Assembly: GCA_963643165.1 (NCBI GenBank)
Contig: CAVIJD010000008.1
Location: 10,012 to 74,011 of the forward strand
From: F23-D06 sp963643165
GTDB lineage: Bacteria; Bacteroidota; Bacteroidia; Bacteroidales; WCHB1-69
Direction of reading: 5' to 3'
DNA length: 64,000 nucleotides
The translations under genes and the position numbers were made by a program. This document shows positions 1-8,635 of this stretch, piece by piece; positions within the stretch are counted from its first letter, which is position 1; the number at the start of each line of letters is the position of its first letter. The notes beneath the pieces are model-generated. The model had not been told where the DNA came from. It saw only the letters and a program-made list of their open reading frames with translations, and made no database searches.

Positions 1-1392
1 TTCATCAGTGCCAAATACAACCTCCTTTCAAGCACTTGCACCGTCACTGTAAAAAAGGACAAAATCATCTTAAATCCTCATTACGCCAATAGTGTGTTGT
101 TGAATGCCAGAGGCCATCTTTTCCTTCCGCACGACTACCAAGACCCTGCAATGTATAACACCAATTGCATTCAACCACCAAGAGCGTTCTTCTTAACCAA
201 CTATAATGCGGAAATGAATGAGTTGCACAATCGCTATTTCCAGCATTTTTTGGATCTTGAACGATCCTTCAAATCATACTCCGAGGTTTCTTCGTTCAAG
301 AAAGGTCTTTCTGCTGCTGACATTCAAAATTTAGATCGAACGATGGCAAAGGGACTGGTGGCAAATCCTAATTACGCTTTTTCTAACATCAGCCGCAGAA
401 TAAAAGCCGGCACTCTATTTGAGCGTTGCAATGAAGCCAATTACCATCCTACCGCCATTGACAAACCTAAGATATTGGATTTCGAGGCAACAGTCCAGAA
501 CTTTGTCCCCTACAAAGAGGAAGATTTCAACAAAACTATCAATATGGGTGGTAGCGATTTACTGGATAGCAGATATAATAATTATGTAAATGGAGTTCGC
601 ATCATCGATTATGCTACCCCATCTTTGATGGATGATGTGGTTAAATTCCATAATTTTTTCCAACGGAATCAACAATTAGCGCAGTATTTCAACAAAAAAA
701 GTTGGAAAGACAAGAAAAAAATAGTAGTAGACTTGACAGACAAATACAAATATGCAATGTTCGAGTATCCGGAGCCATTCCCATTCCAGATGCCTCTACT
801 TTACCTTCCTATGCACTATATGAGTATTAAAAATGCATTATACGAATATGGTGATAGTTTCATAACAAGCGGCGGGATTACTATTTACAAGAAAAACTAC
901 GACAAATCTCGTTATTTCATTTACCACAAACAACTTCCAAAACGCTATTGGAATTGGAGTTATTACTGGTGGAGTGCAAAAGGGCAAGGCACAGAAGATG
1001 CCGGAGAAGGCTTGGACAGGAATTTTTACGACGGAGGCGGAAGAACAAGAAGCACAATATATTACAATGCAGTTCCGGGACATCCTGACCAACGCCTCGA
1101 CCATATATTGGGCAGTTGGTATTATCATGAAGCCTACCCCACCCAATTTAGCAATTCTCTCTCTTACGCTTTTGTCACTTCCAACTGTTCTAATTTTGAG
1201 GCGACACTTATGAAGATAGCTGTGGCCGTCAAGAACAACGATCCTATCGTTTTCTTCCCCACCAAGCAAGTCTATACTAATGCAAAATACTATTACTCTC
1301 TTAAGAATATTTCAAGTTTCAATAAAATACTCAGCAAACCTTATTTAGAAGTTAAAAGTTATGATTCTGATACAGAGTTCAACTATAAATAA
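1..1392 (+). CDS. Unknown protein, 5' end cut by window
   Basis: The frame is open from base 1 to the TAA at 1390-1392, giving at least 463 residues; the true start lies upstream. A GTG at 94 is an internal codon rather than a convincing start. The protein is rich in Tyr, Phe, Asn and Lys, with clusters of aromatic residues (WNWSYYWW near residue 318), and shows no motif I recognise. The visible part has no membrane segment. It ends 11 bp before the fibronectin-III protein gene on the same strand, so the two are probably co-transcribed and may act together at the cell surface. Base composition is more AT-rich than the gene that follows. No function is assigned. Confidence 0.75.
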   Translation, partial: FISAKYNLLSSTCTVTVKKDKIILNPHYANSVLLNARGHLFLPHDYQDPAMYNTNCIQPPRAFFLTNYNAEMNELHNRYFQHFLDLERSFKSYSEVSSFKKGLSAADIQNLDRTMAKGLVANPNYAFSNISRRIKAGTLFERCNEANYHPTAIDKPKILDFEATVQNFVPYKEEDFNKTINMGGSDLLDSRYNNYVNGVRIIDYATPSLMDDVVKFHNFFQRNQQLAQYFNKKSWKDKKKIVVDLTDKYKYAMFEYPEPFPFQMPLLYLPMHYMSIKNALYEYGDSFITSGGITIYKKNYDKSRYFIYHKQLPKRYWNWSYYWWSAKGQGTEDAGEGLDRNFYDGGGRTRSTIYYNAVPGHPDQRLDHILGSWYYHEAYPTQFSNSLSYAFVTSNCSNFEATLMKIAVAVKNNDPIVFFPTKQVYTNAKYYYSLKNISSFNKILSKPYLEVKSYDSDTEFNYK

Positions 1393-1403
1393 AAACATAC
1401 GAT

Positions 1404-3641
1404 ATGAAGACAACAATGCTCAACAATAATCTCCTCAAAGCCAGCAATATACTTCTCTTTTTCCTTGGTTTCTGGTGCAACCATGCCTTGGCACAAGACA
1501 TCGAGACCATTCAATATGTTGATACAACGGGAACTATTGACACGTCATCAACTTACGAGTCGCCATACGGAAAACGCTACAACTTTGTGTTGGTAGCGCG
1601 CAGCTACGGCGACAGCGTCGTGTTGCGTTGGGCTCCGGAGAACGCCGGCGTCTGGATTTCCGCCAACTACTACGGCTGGAACATCTTGCGCGACAAAGAC
1701 GAGTCGGAAATTCGCGAGGACGACACCACCTTCAACATCCGGTTGAATGACAAACCCATCAAGCCGCTCTCCCTCGACGAGATGATGCAGCGTTATGACT
1801 CTACCAACATTTTCATCGGGGCGGCGGCACAGGCCCTCTACGGCGAGTCGTACTACAACCCCAAAGAGGGCGACGGCTTGGCCAACTACGTGTTCCGTCG
1901 CGACCAGGAACAAAACCAACGTATGGCCATGGCTTACCTTGCCGCCGAAGGACATCCTGAGGTGGCCGACGCCCTCGGCCTGCGCTTTGTGGATACTGCC
2001 GTTAAGGTTGGCCGTACCTATATGTACCGTGTTGAGAGCCTCATCCCGCAAGAACAGATCTTTATGCCCGCAAAATTCTTCATGGTCAACAACATTCCGT
2101 ATGTGCGGTCCGAGGACGAGAAGATACCGGAAATACAGATCTACCAGAACGGTCCGTTCACAGCCTTTGTCTATTGGGAAAAGAACAAACTGTCGGGATA
2201 CTACGTGGAGCGCAGCAGCGACAACGGCAAGACCTGGGAAAAACTAAACAGCGCCCCCATCTACGGCTACATGCCAGACCACGATGCCTACGAAGTGCTT
2301 GGCGACGACATCGGGAAACTGCTGGAACACAACGTCGGCTTAATTGACTCCCTGGAACTGAACGTCAAGTACCAATACCGCGTCAAGGCGTTTGATGCCT
2401 TTGGCGACTACGCTCCGGAACGCGTCTCCGAAAAGTTCGAGATGGAAGACCGCATACCGCCTACCGTGCCCGTGTTGGACGAAATACTGCCTAAAGACAA
2501 CAAAGTGTGTACGCTACAGTGGTATATGGACAAAAAAGATGACGACCTCAAAGGTTTCATCGTAGCATTCTCGGACGTGCCGGAGGGACCGTGGAATCAT
2601 GTTACCGAACTGCTTCCGCCCACCGCTCGCCAATGGACCGACAACGATGCCGAGAAGCGCGGCAGGGGCTTCTTCCGCATCTTTGCGGTTGACGAAAGCC
2701 AGAACTTCTCCTACTCCACCTCAAAGTGCAACAACATCGAAGACGTGTTCGCACCCGCACCGCCTACCGGCTTCCAAGCTTGGGTTGACACCGCCGGCGT
2801 GGTCTATTTCAACTGGAACAAAAGTCCTGAAAAAGACGTCTATGGCTACCATATCTATTTTGCCAACCAGATTGACCACGACTACATTCCAAAGACCAAC
2901 TACAGGGTTGAAGACACAACCTGGACCGACACCGTCAGTTTGAACACCCTGACCAAGTACATATATTATTACATCGTGGCGGAAGACTACAGTCACAACA
3001 TCTCCTTGCCATCCGACACGCTGGCCGTGCCTGTGCCGGACACCATCGCGCCGGGCATCGCCCTGCTGGAAGACTACACCACCACCAACGAGTCGGTGAC
3101 CTTCAAGTGGCTGCAGAGCACCTCCGAGGACGTGGCCTACTACTACGTCTATCGCAAGTTTGACAACGAGAAGCAGTGGAAGTACCTCCGCATCATCACC
3201 CCCGACGAGCTGGAGGAGAACGAGCCCATCATCCTCATTGACTACCCCGAACCCTCGCCCAAGAACTACAACTACTGCATCGAGGTAATTGACCGCGACG
3301 GGCTCTCGTCGGGCAAGACGGGACAGACCACCATACGTTTCCGCGGCGCGTCCACCCTCAAGATACCGCTCACCCTCAAGGCCGCACCCCACAAGAGCGG
3401 CAACGGCGTCACCCTCAACTTCACCTACGAGTACGAGTCGCACCACGACTACTACGGCGTCATTTACAAGTCGGTGAACGGCGAGCCCGCCTACGTGCTG
3501 GGCAGTTTCAACCGCGGCGAGAACACCTACAACGACTTCAACGTCAACTCTGGTGACACGGTGTCGTACTACATCCGCATGATGCTGGGCAACGGCAAGC
3601 AGTCGCAGTCCTCTGAAACCGCAACCGTCAAGGTAAAATAA
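1404..3641 (+). CDS. Secreted multi-domain fibronectin type III-like protein
   Basis: This 745-residue protein starts with a signal peptide (hydrophobic ILLFFLGFW, cleavage likely after HALAQ near residue 31). From about residue 230 to the end it consists of successive beta-sandwich repeats typical of fibronectin III modules, with recurring patterns such as YYVERSSDNGKTW, YHIYFANQ and YYYVYRKF. Each repeat carries an aromatic pair and a closing strand. Residues 50-220 form a less regular N-terminal region. I see no catalytic motif and no clear T9SS C-terminal domain; the chain ends in a charged beta strand. It is probably an exported structural or adhesive protein paired with the gene upstream. 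GC content rises sharply after the signal peptide region. Confidence 0.8.
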   Translation: MKTTMLNNNLLKASNILLFFLGFWCNHALAQDIETIQYVDTTGTIDTSSTYESPYGKRYNFVLVARSYGDSVVLRWAPENAGVWISANYYGWNILRDKDESEIREDDTTFNIRLNDKPIKPLSLDEMMQRYDSTNIFIGAAAQALYGESYYNPKEGDGLANYVFRRDQEQNQRMAMAYLAAEGHPEVADALGLRFVDTAVKVGRTYMYRVESLIPQEQIFMPAKFFMVNNIPYVRSEDEKIPEIQIYQNGPFTAFVYWEKNKLSGYYVERSSDNGKTWEKLNSAPIYGYMPDHDAYEVLGDDIGKLLEHNVGLIDSLELNVKYQYRVKAFDAFGDYAPERVSEKFEMEDRIPPTVPVLDEILPKDNKVCTLQWYMDKKDDDLKGFIVAFSDVPEGPWNHVTELLPPTARQWTDNDAEKRGRGFFRIFAVDESQNFSYSTSKCNNIEDVFAPAPPTGFQAWVDTAGVVYFNWNKSPEKDVYGYHIYFANQIDHDYIPKTNYRVEDTTWTDTVSLNTLTKYIYYYIVAEDYSHNISLPSDTLAVPVPDTIAPGIALLEDYTTTNESVTFKWLQSTSEDVAYYYVYRKFDNEKQWKYLRIITPDELEENEPIILIDYPEPSPKNYNYCIEVIDRDGLSSGKTGQTTIRFRGASTLKIPLTLKAAPHKSGNGVTLNFTYEYESHHDYYGVIYKSVNGEPAYVLGSFNRGENTYNDFNVNSGDTVSYYIRMMLGNGKQSQSSETATVKVK

Positions 3642-3680
3642 GAGGGGTTAGAAGAACCGCCAGCTCTGACACAGCCTGTA

Positions 3681-4074
3681 TTATACAGGATCTGTCAAAT
3701 TTTGAGGATTTCTGTTTATTGGATTATATTGATTTGCGGTGTCAAAGCAATTCTCCGCTGTCCCTGGGAACTGTTCAATCAAGGACTTACGGACATTATC
3801 ATATCCCTTAAAGACCGTAAACCATATTGACCAATAACCACCAGCCTTTGCCAAATCGACTATTGTATCAATGCCCACCTTTGGCTGTACATGTTCGACA
3901 TGCAGGTCTCTCTGATTCTGGTTGTGGACTTCACAATAGGAGCAGAAATCACCGAGATTAGCCAAAAGTGGTTTTTTGGGCTTTTGTATATGGTTGATAT
4001 GTTCGGGCAACACATTGAACTTTCCCCTCAACTGAAATCAATTCGCCAACAGCAGCCTTCTTCACTGGTCTCAT
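3681..4074 (-). pseudogene. Decayed Septu-like HNH nuclease (PtuB-like)
   Basis: The natural start is probably the ATG at 4074-4072, which overlaps the stop of the ATPase remnant (ATGA). It reads MRPVKKAAVGELISVEGK and then loses frame near 3965-3980, in a run of A's. The second frame continues KKPLLANLGDFCSYCE...HVEHVQPK, the first half of an HNH/PtuB fold with its CxxC and His-Glu-His. Directly after this it jumps to a C-terminal segment (GYWSIWFTVFKGYDNV... FPGTAENCFD) that family members carry much later. The second CxxC pair and the metal-binding core are therefore deleted. With a frameshift plus an internal deletion, it cannot encode an active nuclease. Its order after the ATPase matches PtuA-PtuB systems; the family call is from memory of conserved motifs. 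Confidence 0.7.
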
Positions 4075-4799
4075 CTGGAATTCCTTTCTGCTCTCAAAAG
4101 AGACACGTATGCGGGATTGTCACTATATTCCGCCTCCATTTCATCCAGTGTTTTCTTAATTTCAATTGTTTCCTTATCGTCAACTTTATCTGACAATACT
4201 AAATCATATTACTTGTCAGCAAGTTTTACCATATTCTGATATCGCTGGCTTCTTTTCAGGTCTGACATATTCATCTCTGTCGCAGCTATCTCTTCTACAC
4301 TTCGGTATATAGGGTCTGTGTCACTTGTCACGCCATCGAGCACAACAAGATTTTCTTTCTTAACACTTTGGACAATAAACGGAGAGTGTGTGGTGACAAC
4401 AAATTGAATGTTCGGAAATGCCTTACGCAAATCTTCCAATATATGCATTTGCCATCTTGGATGCAGATAAAGTTCCAATTCATCAATCATAACGATACCA
4501 GGGGTTTTCTCAACAGCATCCTTTCCAAGAAAACCATTCAGTTCAACACAACGATGTGCAATCTCTGCTGCAATACATATAACCGATTTAAAACCATCGC
4601 TCATGTGCTCAAAGGTCTGATAAGTCGGGGGCAAATCCCGAACTCCTACACATGCCGAAAACTCGTTGTTTTTAGTGTCAATATGAATGTCATCCAATGC
4701 AGGTATTGCTTTGTACAAGGCATTAATGAACGCCTCAAAAGTACCTGGTGTAACTTGATTCGATTTCAGATTACGATCGTATCGGTACAACCAGTCGAA
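4071..4799 (-). pseudogene. Decayed Septu-like AAA/ABC ATPase (PtuA-like), N-terminus lost
   Basis: From about 4799 down, the translation is the C-terminal half of an SMC/ABC-like ATPase. It has the signature region (HMSDGFKSVICIAAEIAHR), Walker B (GIVMIDELELYLHP) and H-switch (QFVVTTHSPFIVQS). No Walker A exists; upstream the frame runs into the PepD terminator, so the N-terminal half was deleted. A TAA at 4209-4211 interrupts the frame (ADK-stop-YDLVLSDK). Beyond it the same frame continues for about 45 codons (KKTLDEMEAEYSDNPAYVSLLRAER) and ends at 4071, overlapping the HNH start. That read-through fits a family C-terminus, so the TAA is probably a nonsense mutation. It is inactive by sequence. 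Confidence 0.75.
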
Positions 4800-4840
4800 T
4801 GCTCCCCCAACCACTGCCACTTTTTTTGCCGTCAGACGGC

Positions 4841-4885
4841 AAAAAAAAGGGAGCAGTGGCGGCTCGTTTCGCCGCCACTGCTCCC
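4841..4885 (-). terminator. Intrinsic terminator of pepD
   Basis: On the minus strand a perfect 15-bp stem (GGGAGCAGTGGCGGC paired with GCCGCCACTGCTCCC) is followed by eight T's. It starts about 20 bp after the pepD stop. A second small palindrome (GCCGTCAGACGGC flanked by T and A runs, 4821-4848) lies immediately beyond. Confidence 0.9.
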
Positions 4886-4906
4886 GTGACTCATTGTAAG
4901 CTCCCG

Positions 4907-6388
4907 CTATTTCAGCAGCCGGAAGAACTCCATCATCAAGTCCCAGCACATCTGGACGGTCTTGATTTCGAGTTTCTCGTCGGGTGAATGCACGCCGCGC
5001 ATCGTGGGTCCAATGGACACCATGTCGAGTTCAGGGTACTTTTCGGCGATGAGTCCGCACTCCAAGCCAGCGTGGATAGCCAGCACTTCGGGCTCTTTGT
5101 GGAACAGGTTGTGGTAAGCGTCCACCAGCACGCGGAGCACTTCAGAGTCGGGGTTCGGATTCCAGCCGGGATAGCCGTCGCCCGACACCACATCGGCGCC
5201 CACCATCCAGAAAGCGGTGGACACGCGGTCGGCAATAGCCTGCTTCTTTGTTTCCACTGAGCTGCGCTGGCTGGTAGAGACTACAATCTTGTCCCCTTTC
5301 TTCTTCACCGATGCCAGGTTCGTCGAAGTCTCCACAAAACCGGGAATGTCTTGCGACATGGCCTGCATGCCGTGAGGGCAAACCAGCAGGGCATTCAGCA
5401 CATCAATCTGGAAAGTCTCCTCCAGCACCTTCTCGCACTTGTTGGCGGGGGTCATGGCAACGGCAACACCGCTGTCGGTTTTATGGAACTCGTTTTTGTA
5501 GGTGGCATCCATTTGGGACACATACTCGGCCAAAGCCTCGCGGTTGTGCGCGGGCACAGCCACCACAGCGTAGCCCTCGCGGGCGATGGCGTTGTGCAGG
5601 TTGCCGGCCTGGATGTCGGCAATGCGGATGTCGTAGTCGCAATAGGCGTTCCACAGCACGCGGGTCAGCAGTTTCACGGCATTGCCGCGTCCCTTGTTGA
5701 TGTCATCGCCGGAGTGCCCGCCTATCAGCCCGTTCACGGTGATGCGGCAGAACTCGTAGCCCTCGCCCTGCTCCTTGGCCAGGTCGTCAATGTCGTCGTA
5801 TTCGCACGTCAGCGTGGCTATCGTGTCCTTGCCGCCGGCGCAGCCTATGAAGAACTGCCCCTCGTCTTCCGAGTCGAGGTTGACAAGCATCTTGCCTTTC
5901 AGGATGCCCGGCTCCAGCATCTTGGCGCCGGTAAGTCCCGTCTCCTCATCAACGGTAAAGAGGCACTCTAACGGACCGTGTTCCAGCGTCTTGTCCTCCA
6001 TGATAGCCAATGCCATAGCAATGCCGATGCCGTCGTCGGCCCCGAGCGTGGTGCCCTTGGCCTTCAGCCATTCGCCGTCAACGTAAGTCTGGATGGCATC
6101 CTTTTCAAAGTCGAAGTTAACATCGTTGTTCTTCTCGCACACCATATCCATGTGGGCTTGCAAGATGACGGGCGTGACATTCTCCTTGCCGGGGGTTGCG
6201 GGCTTAGACATATACACGTTGCCGATCTTGTCGCGTTTCGTCTCAAGCCCCATAGCGAGGCCTGTTTTCTCGAGCCATTCCGACATTCTGCCCTCTTTCT
6301 TGGACGGGCGTGGGATTTTCGTGATTTCGTTGAAAAACCGGAAAACGCTTTCCGGCTTCAGAGACAACATTTCATCGTTCATATTCAT
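4907..6388 (-). CDS. pepD: Cytosolic aminoacyl-histidine dipeptidase, M20C family
   Basis: PepD hydrolyses Xaa-His and other dipeptides using two metal ions in the cytoplasm. The 493-residue length is normal for the family. The metal ligands and catalytic residues are visible: His79 and Asp81 in QAHMDMV, Asp118 in TLGADDGIG, the Glu148-Glu149 pair in TVDEETG, Asp172 in NLDSEDEG, and a late His in GVHSPDEK. There is no signal peptide. ATG codons lie at 6388 and 6382; I keep the first. A promoter-like TAAGTTTG lies 40 bp upstream, and a strong terminator follows. The gene stands alone on its strand. Confidence 0.95.
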   Translation of the reverse strand: MNMNDEMLSLKPESVFRFFNEITKIPRPSKKEGRMSEWLEKTGLAMGLETKRDKIGNVYMSKPATPGKENVTPVILQAHMDMVCEKNNDVNFDFEKDAIQTYVDGEWLKAKGTTLGADDGIGIAMALAIMEDKTLEHGPLECLFTVDEETGLTGAKMLEPGILKGKMLVNLDSEDEGQFFIGCAGGKDTIATLTCEYDDIDDLAKEQGEGYEFCRITVNGLIGGHSGDDINKGRGNAVKLLTRVLWNAYCDYDIRIADIQAGNLHNAIAREGYAVVAVPAHNREALAEYVSQMDATYKNEFHKTDSGVAVAMTPANKCEKVLEETFQIDVLNALLVCPHGMQAMSQDIPGFVETSTNLASVKKKGDKIVVSTSQRSSVETKKQAIADRVSTAFWMVGADVVSGDGYPGWNPNPDSEVLRVLVDAYHNLFHKEPEVLAIHAGLECGLIAEKYPELDMVSIGPTMRGVHSPDEKLEIKTVQMCWDLMMEFFRLLK

Positions 6389-6427
6389 TTGTGTTTTAAG
6401 TTATTGTCAGCGTTAAAAAAAGCGGGG

Positions 6428-6435
6428 CAAACTTA
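6428..6435 (-). promoter_or_regulatory. Candidate -7 element of pepD promoter
   Basis: The minus strand reads TAAGTTTG, matching the Bacteroidota -7 consensus TAnnTTTG, and would give a leader of about 34 nt before pepD. I see no good -33 box. Confidence 0.5.
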
Positions 6436-6471
6436 CACAAAAAAATTGATTTCTCACTTCATTATTTTTCG

Positions 6472-6479
6472 TAGGTTTG
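6472..6479 (+). promoter_or_regulatory. Candidate -7 element for the transglutaminase operon
   Basis: TAGGTTTG matches TAnnTTTG, with a TTG at 6446-6448 as a possible -33 box. It would give a leader of about 20 nt before the ATG at 6504, and it is divergent from the pepD promoter. Confidence 0.55.
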
Positions 6480-6503
6480 CATCTCTTAAAAAAAAGGCTG
6501 ACT

Positions 6504-8423
6504 ATGACTGTTTTAAAACACCCTCTGCTACTGCTCACCCTGCTGTGCCTCCCATGTCTTCGGCTTTTTGCCCAGTCCGCATACGACGGCTACGACAAAG
6601 TAACCCTCTACGACAGCGTCTTTGTACACGTAGAGGAGAGCGGCATGAGCCTCGTGACGGAGCACTGCCAATACCGGGTCCTGACTCTGTCAGGGGCGCG
6701 CGACTACAGCACCGTGAAGGCCGACTATGACCCGCTGACGGCTTTTGCCGAGATACGGCAGGCCATCGTGCGCCGCCACAACGGCACAGTTGACACCATC
6801 GACAATGCCGAGTTCGACTATCCCGCGCCGGCACGGATGATCTACTGGGGCGCACGCCAGAAGATGGTAGCCTTGGGGCGGCTCGAGCCGGGCGACACGG
6901 TAGAGTTCACCACCTTCCGCAAAGGCTTCACCTATGCCCTGCTGCACCACGGCGGCGAGGACGACAAATACGTCCCCCCGATGCGCGGCCACTTTTACGA
7001 CATCGTGCCCTTTTACAGCAACCAGCCCGTGATGCGGAAAGTGTACCAGATTGACATCCCCACCGCCAAAAACACACGTTATGCCGTCTATAACGGGCAG
7101 TTGGAATGCCGCCGCGAGGAGAAGGGGGCACGCACCCTGTTCACCTTCACCAAAGAGAACATCATGCCCCTGCAAAAGTCCCGTTACACCTTAGCGGACA
7201 ACGACATACAGACAAAGCTCATCCTCACCACCACCGCCACGTGGCAAGAGAAGTCCAAATGGTTTTACCGTGTAAACGAAGACTACGGCAGTTTCACGCC
7301 CACCGAGGAGGCGAAAGCGAAGGTAAACGAACTGCTGCGCCGTGCCCGCAGCGAGAACGACAGCATTGCCATCCTCACGCACTGGGTGGCCGACAACATG
7401 CGCTACTCGGGCATCTCCATGGGCGAGGGCGAGGGCTACACGCTGCACCGTTGCGGCATGAACTTCACCGACCGCTGCGGGGTCTGCAAAGACAAGGCCG
7501 GGCTATTGATCGCCATGCTCCGTGCCGCGGGCTTTGAGGCATACGCGGCTATGACAATGGCGGGCGAGCGCATCGAGGATCTCCCCGCCGACCAGTTCAA
7601 CCATTGCGTGGCCGTCGTGAAACGGCGCAACGGCAACTACCAGTTGCTTGACCCCACCTGGGTGCCGGGCGTGCGCGAGCTCTGGTCGAGCGCCGAACAG
7701 CAGCAATACTTTCTGATGGGCCTCCCCGACGGCGCCGGGCTCCGCTGCACGCCCGTGTCGAAAGCCGAGAACCACTACCTGAAGATGACCGCGCGCACCA
7801 AGGTGACCCGTGACGGCAGACTCAAAGGCACCGTCACCGTGACCGCCGAGGGACAGTCGGACCGCACCGTGCGCCGCCTGTTCAGCGGCAGCCGCGCCGA
7901 ATGGGAAGCGTCTGTCTGCAACCAATTCTACCGTCTTTACCCTAACGCCACGCTTCACGCCGTGCGCTACAGCGACGAAGACCGTTACTTGGAGCATCCT
8001 GTCAGCATCACCTACCGCTTCACCATCCCCGGCTACGCCACCGTCAGCAACAAAGAGCTCATCGTCACGCCGTTGCTCGCCAAAGGCTTCATGACCTTCA
8101 CCATGCGGCATCTCTACTTCGACGAGAGCGAAGAGACGCGGCAGCACCCTTTCCAGGATGCCTGCTCACGCTACGTGCAACTGTCTGAAACCCTGTCGTT
8201 GCCCTACGGGTACACCTCCGCGAGCATTCCCGTTGACCGTTCCTTCCAGGAAACGGCCGCCGCCTTTGACGGCGGGTACGAACTTGAGAACTCCAAGTTA
8301 ACCTTCAACGAGAGAATATGGCTCAAGAAGCGCGTATATGAGGCCGCCGACTGGCCGTCATACCGCAAAGCCGTCGCCAACCAGCGCTTCTTCATGACCA
8401 CGCCCGTAGTGCTGAGCAAATGA
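6504..8423 (+). CDS. DUF3857 and transglutaminase-like domain exported protein
   Basis: I choose the ATG at 6504 (MTVLKHPLLLLTLL); the upstream in-frame TTG overlaps the promoter. The 639-residue protein has a signal peptide ending near RLFAQ. A DUF3857-type beta domain covers about residues 25-240, followed by a transglutaminase-like papain fold. Its triad is intact: Cys in RCGVCKDKAG, His in FNHCVAVV and Asp in LLDPTW. A C-terminal beta-rich region follows, which is typical of Bacteroidota members. Substrates of this family are generally unknown; cleavage or cross-linking of envelope proteins is the usual guess. The next gene is a degenerate relative, and together with glgB they form a three-gene run. 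Confidence 0.85.
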   Translation: MTVLKHPLLLLTLLCLPCLRLFAQSAYDGYDKVTLYDSVFVHVEESGMSLVTEHCQYRVLTLSGARDYSTVKADYDPLTAFAEIRQAIVRRHNGTVDTIDNAEFDYPAPARMIYWGARQKMVALGRLEPGDTVEFTTFRKGFTYALLHHGGEDDKYVPPMRGHFYDIVPFYSNQPVMRKVYQIDIPTAKNTRYAVYNGQLECRREEKGARTLFTFTKENIMPLQKSRYTLADNDIQTKLILTTTATWQEKSKWFYRVNEDYGSFTPTEEAKAKVNELLRRARSENDSIAILTHWVADNMRYSGISMGEGEGYTLHRCGMNFTDRCGVCKDKAGLLIAMLRAAGFEAYAAMTMAGERIEDLPADQFNHCVAVVKRRNGNYQLLDPTWVPGVRELWSSAEQQQYFLMGLPDGAGLRCTPVSKAENHYLKMTARTKVTRDGRLKGTVTVTAEGQSDRTVRRLFSGSRAEWEASVCNQFYRLYPNATLHAVRYSDEDRYLEHPVSITYRFTIPGYATVSNKELIVTPLLAKGFMTFTMRHLYFDESEETRQHPFQDACSRYVQLSETLSLPYGYTSASIPVDRSFQETAAAFDGGYELENSKLTFNERIWLKKRVYEAADWPSYRKAVANQRFFMTTPVVLSK

Positions 8424-8635
8424 GGCGAGAAAAGACTTGGAATAATCACAGAAATGCACAATTATAATGCTTCCCATTTTTAGACCTCCCCGTAAAGGAA
8501 ACCGTTTACGAAAACCTACAAAGAATACCTTAAGTCTCAAGCTCAAAAATTATCCAAACTTTAATTATGTCAGTAATAGTTCCTCCGATAAAGTCTCAGG
8601 GAATAAAGACTAAACTTGTTCCTTGGATAAACAAT

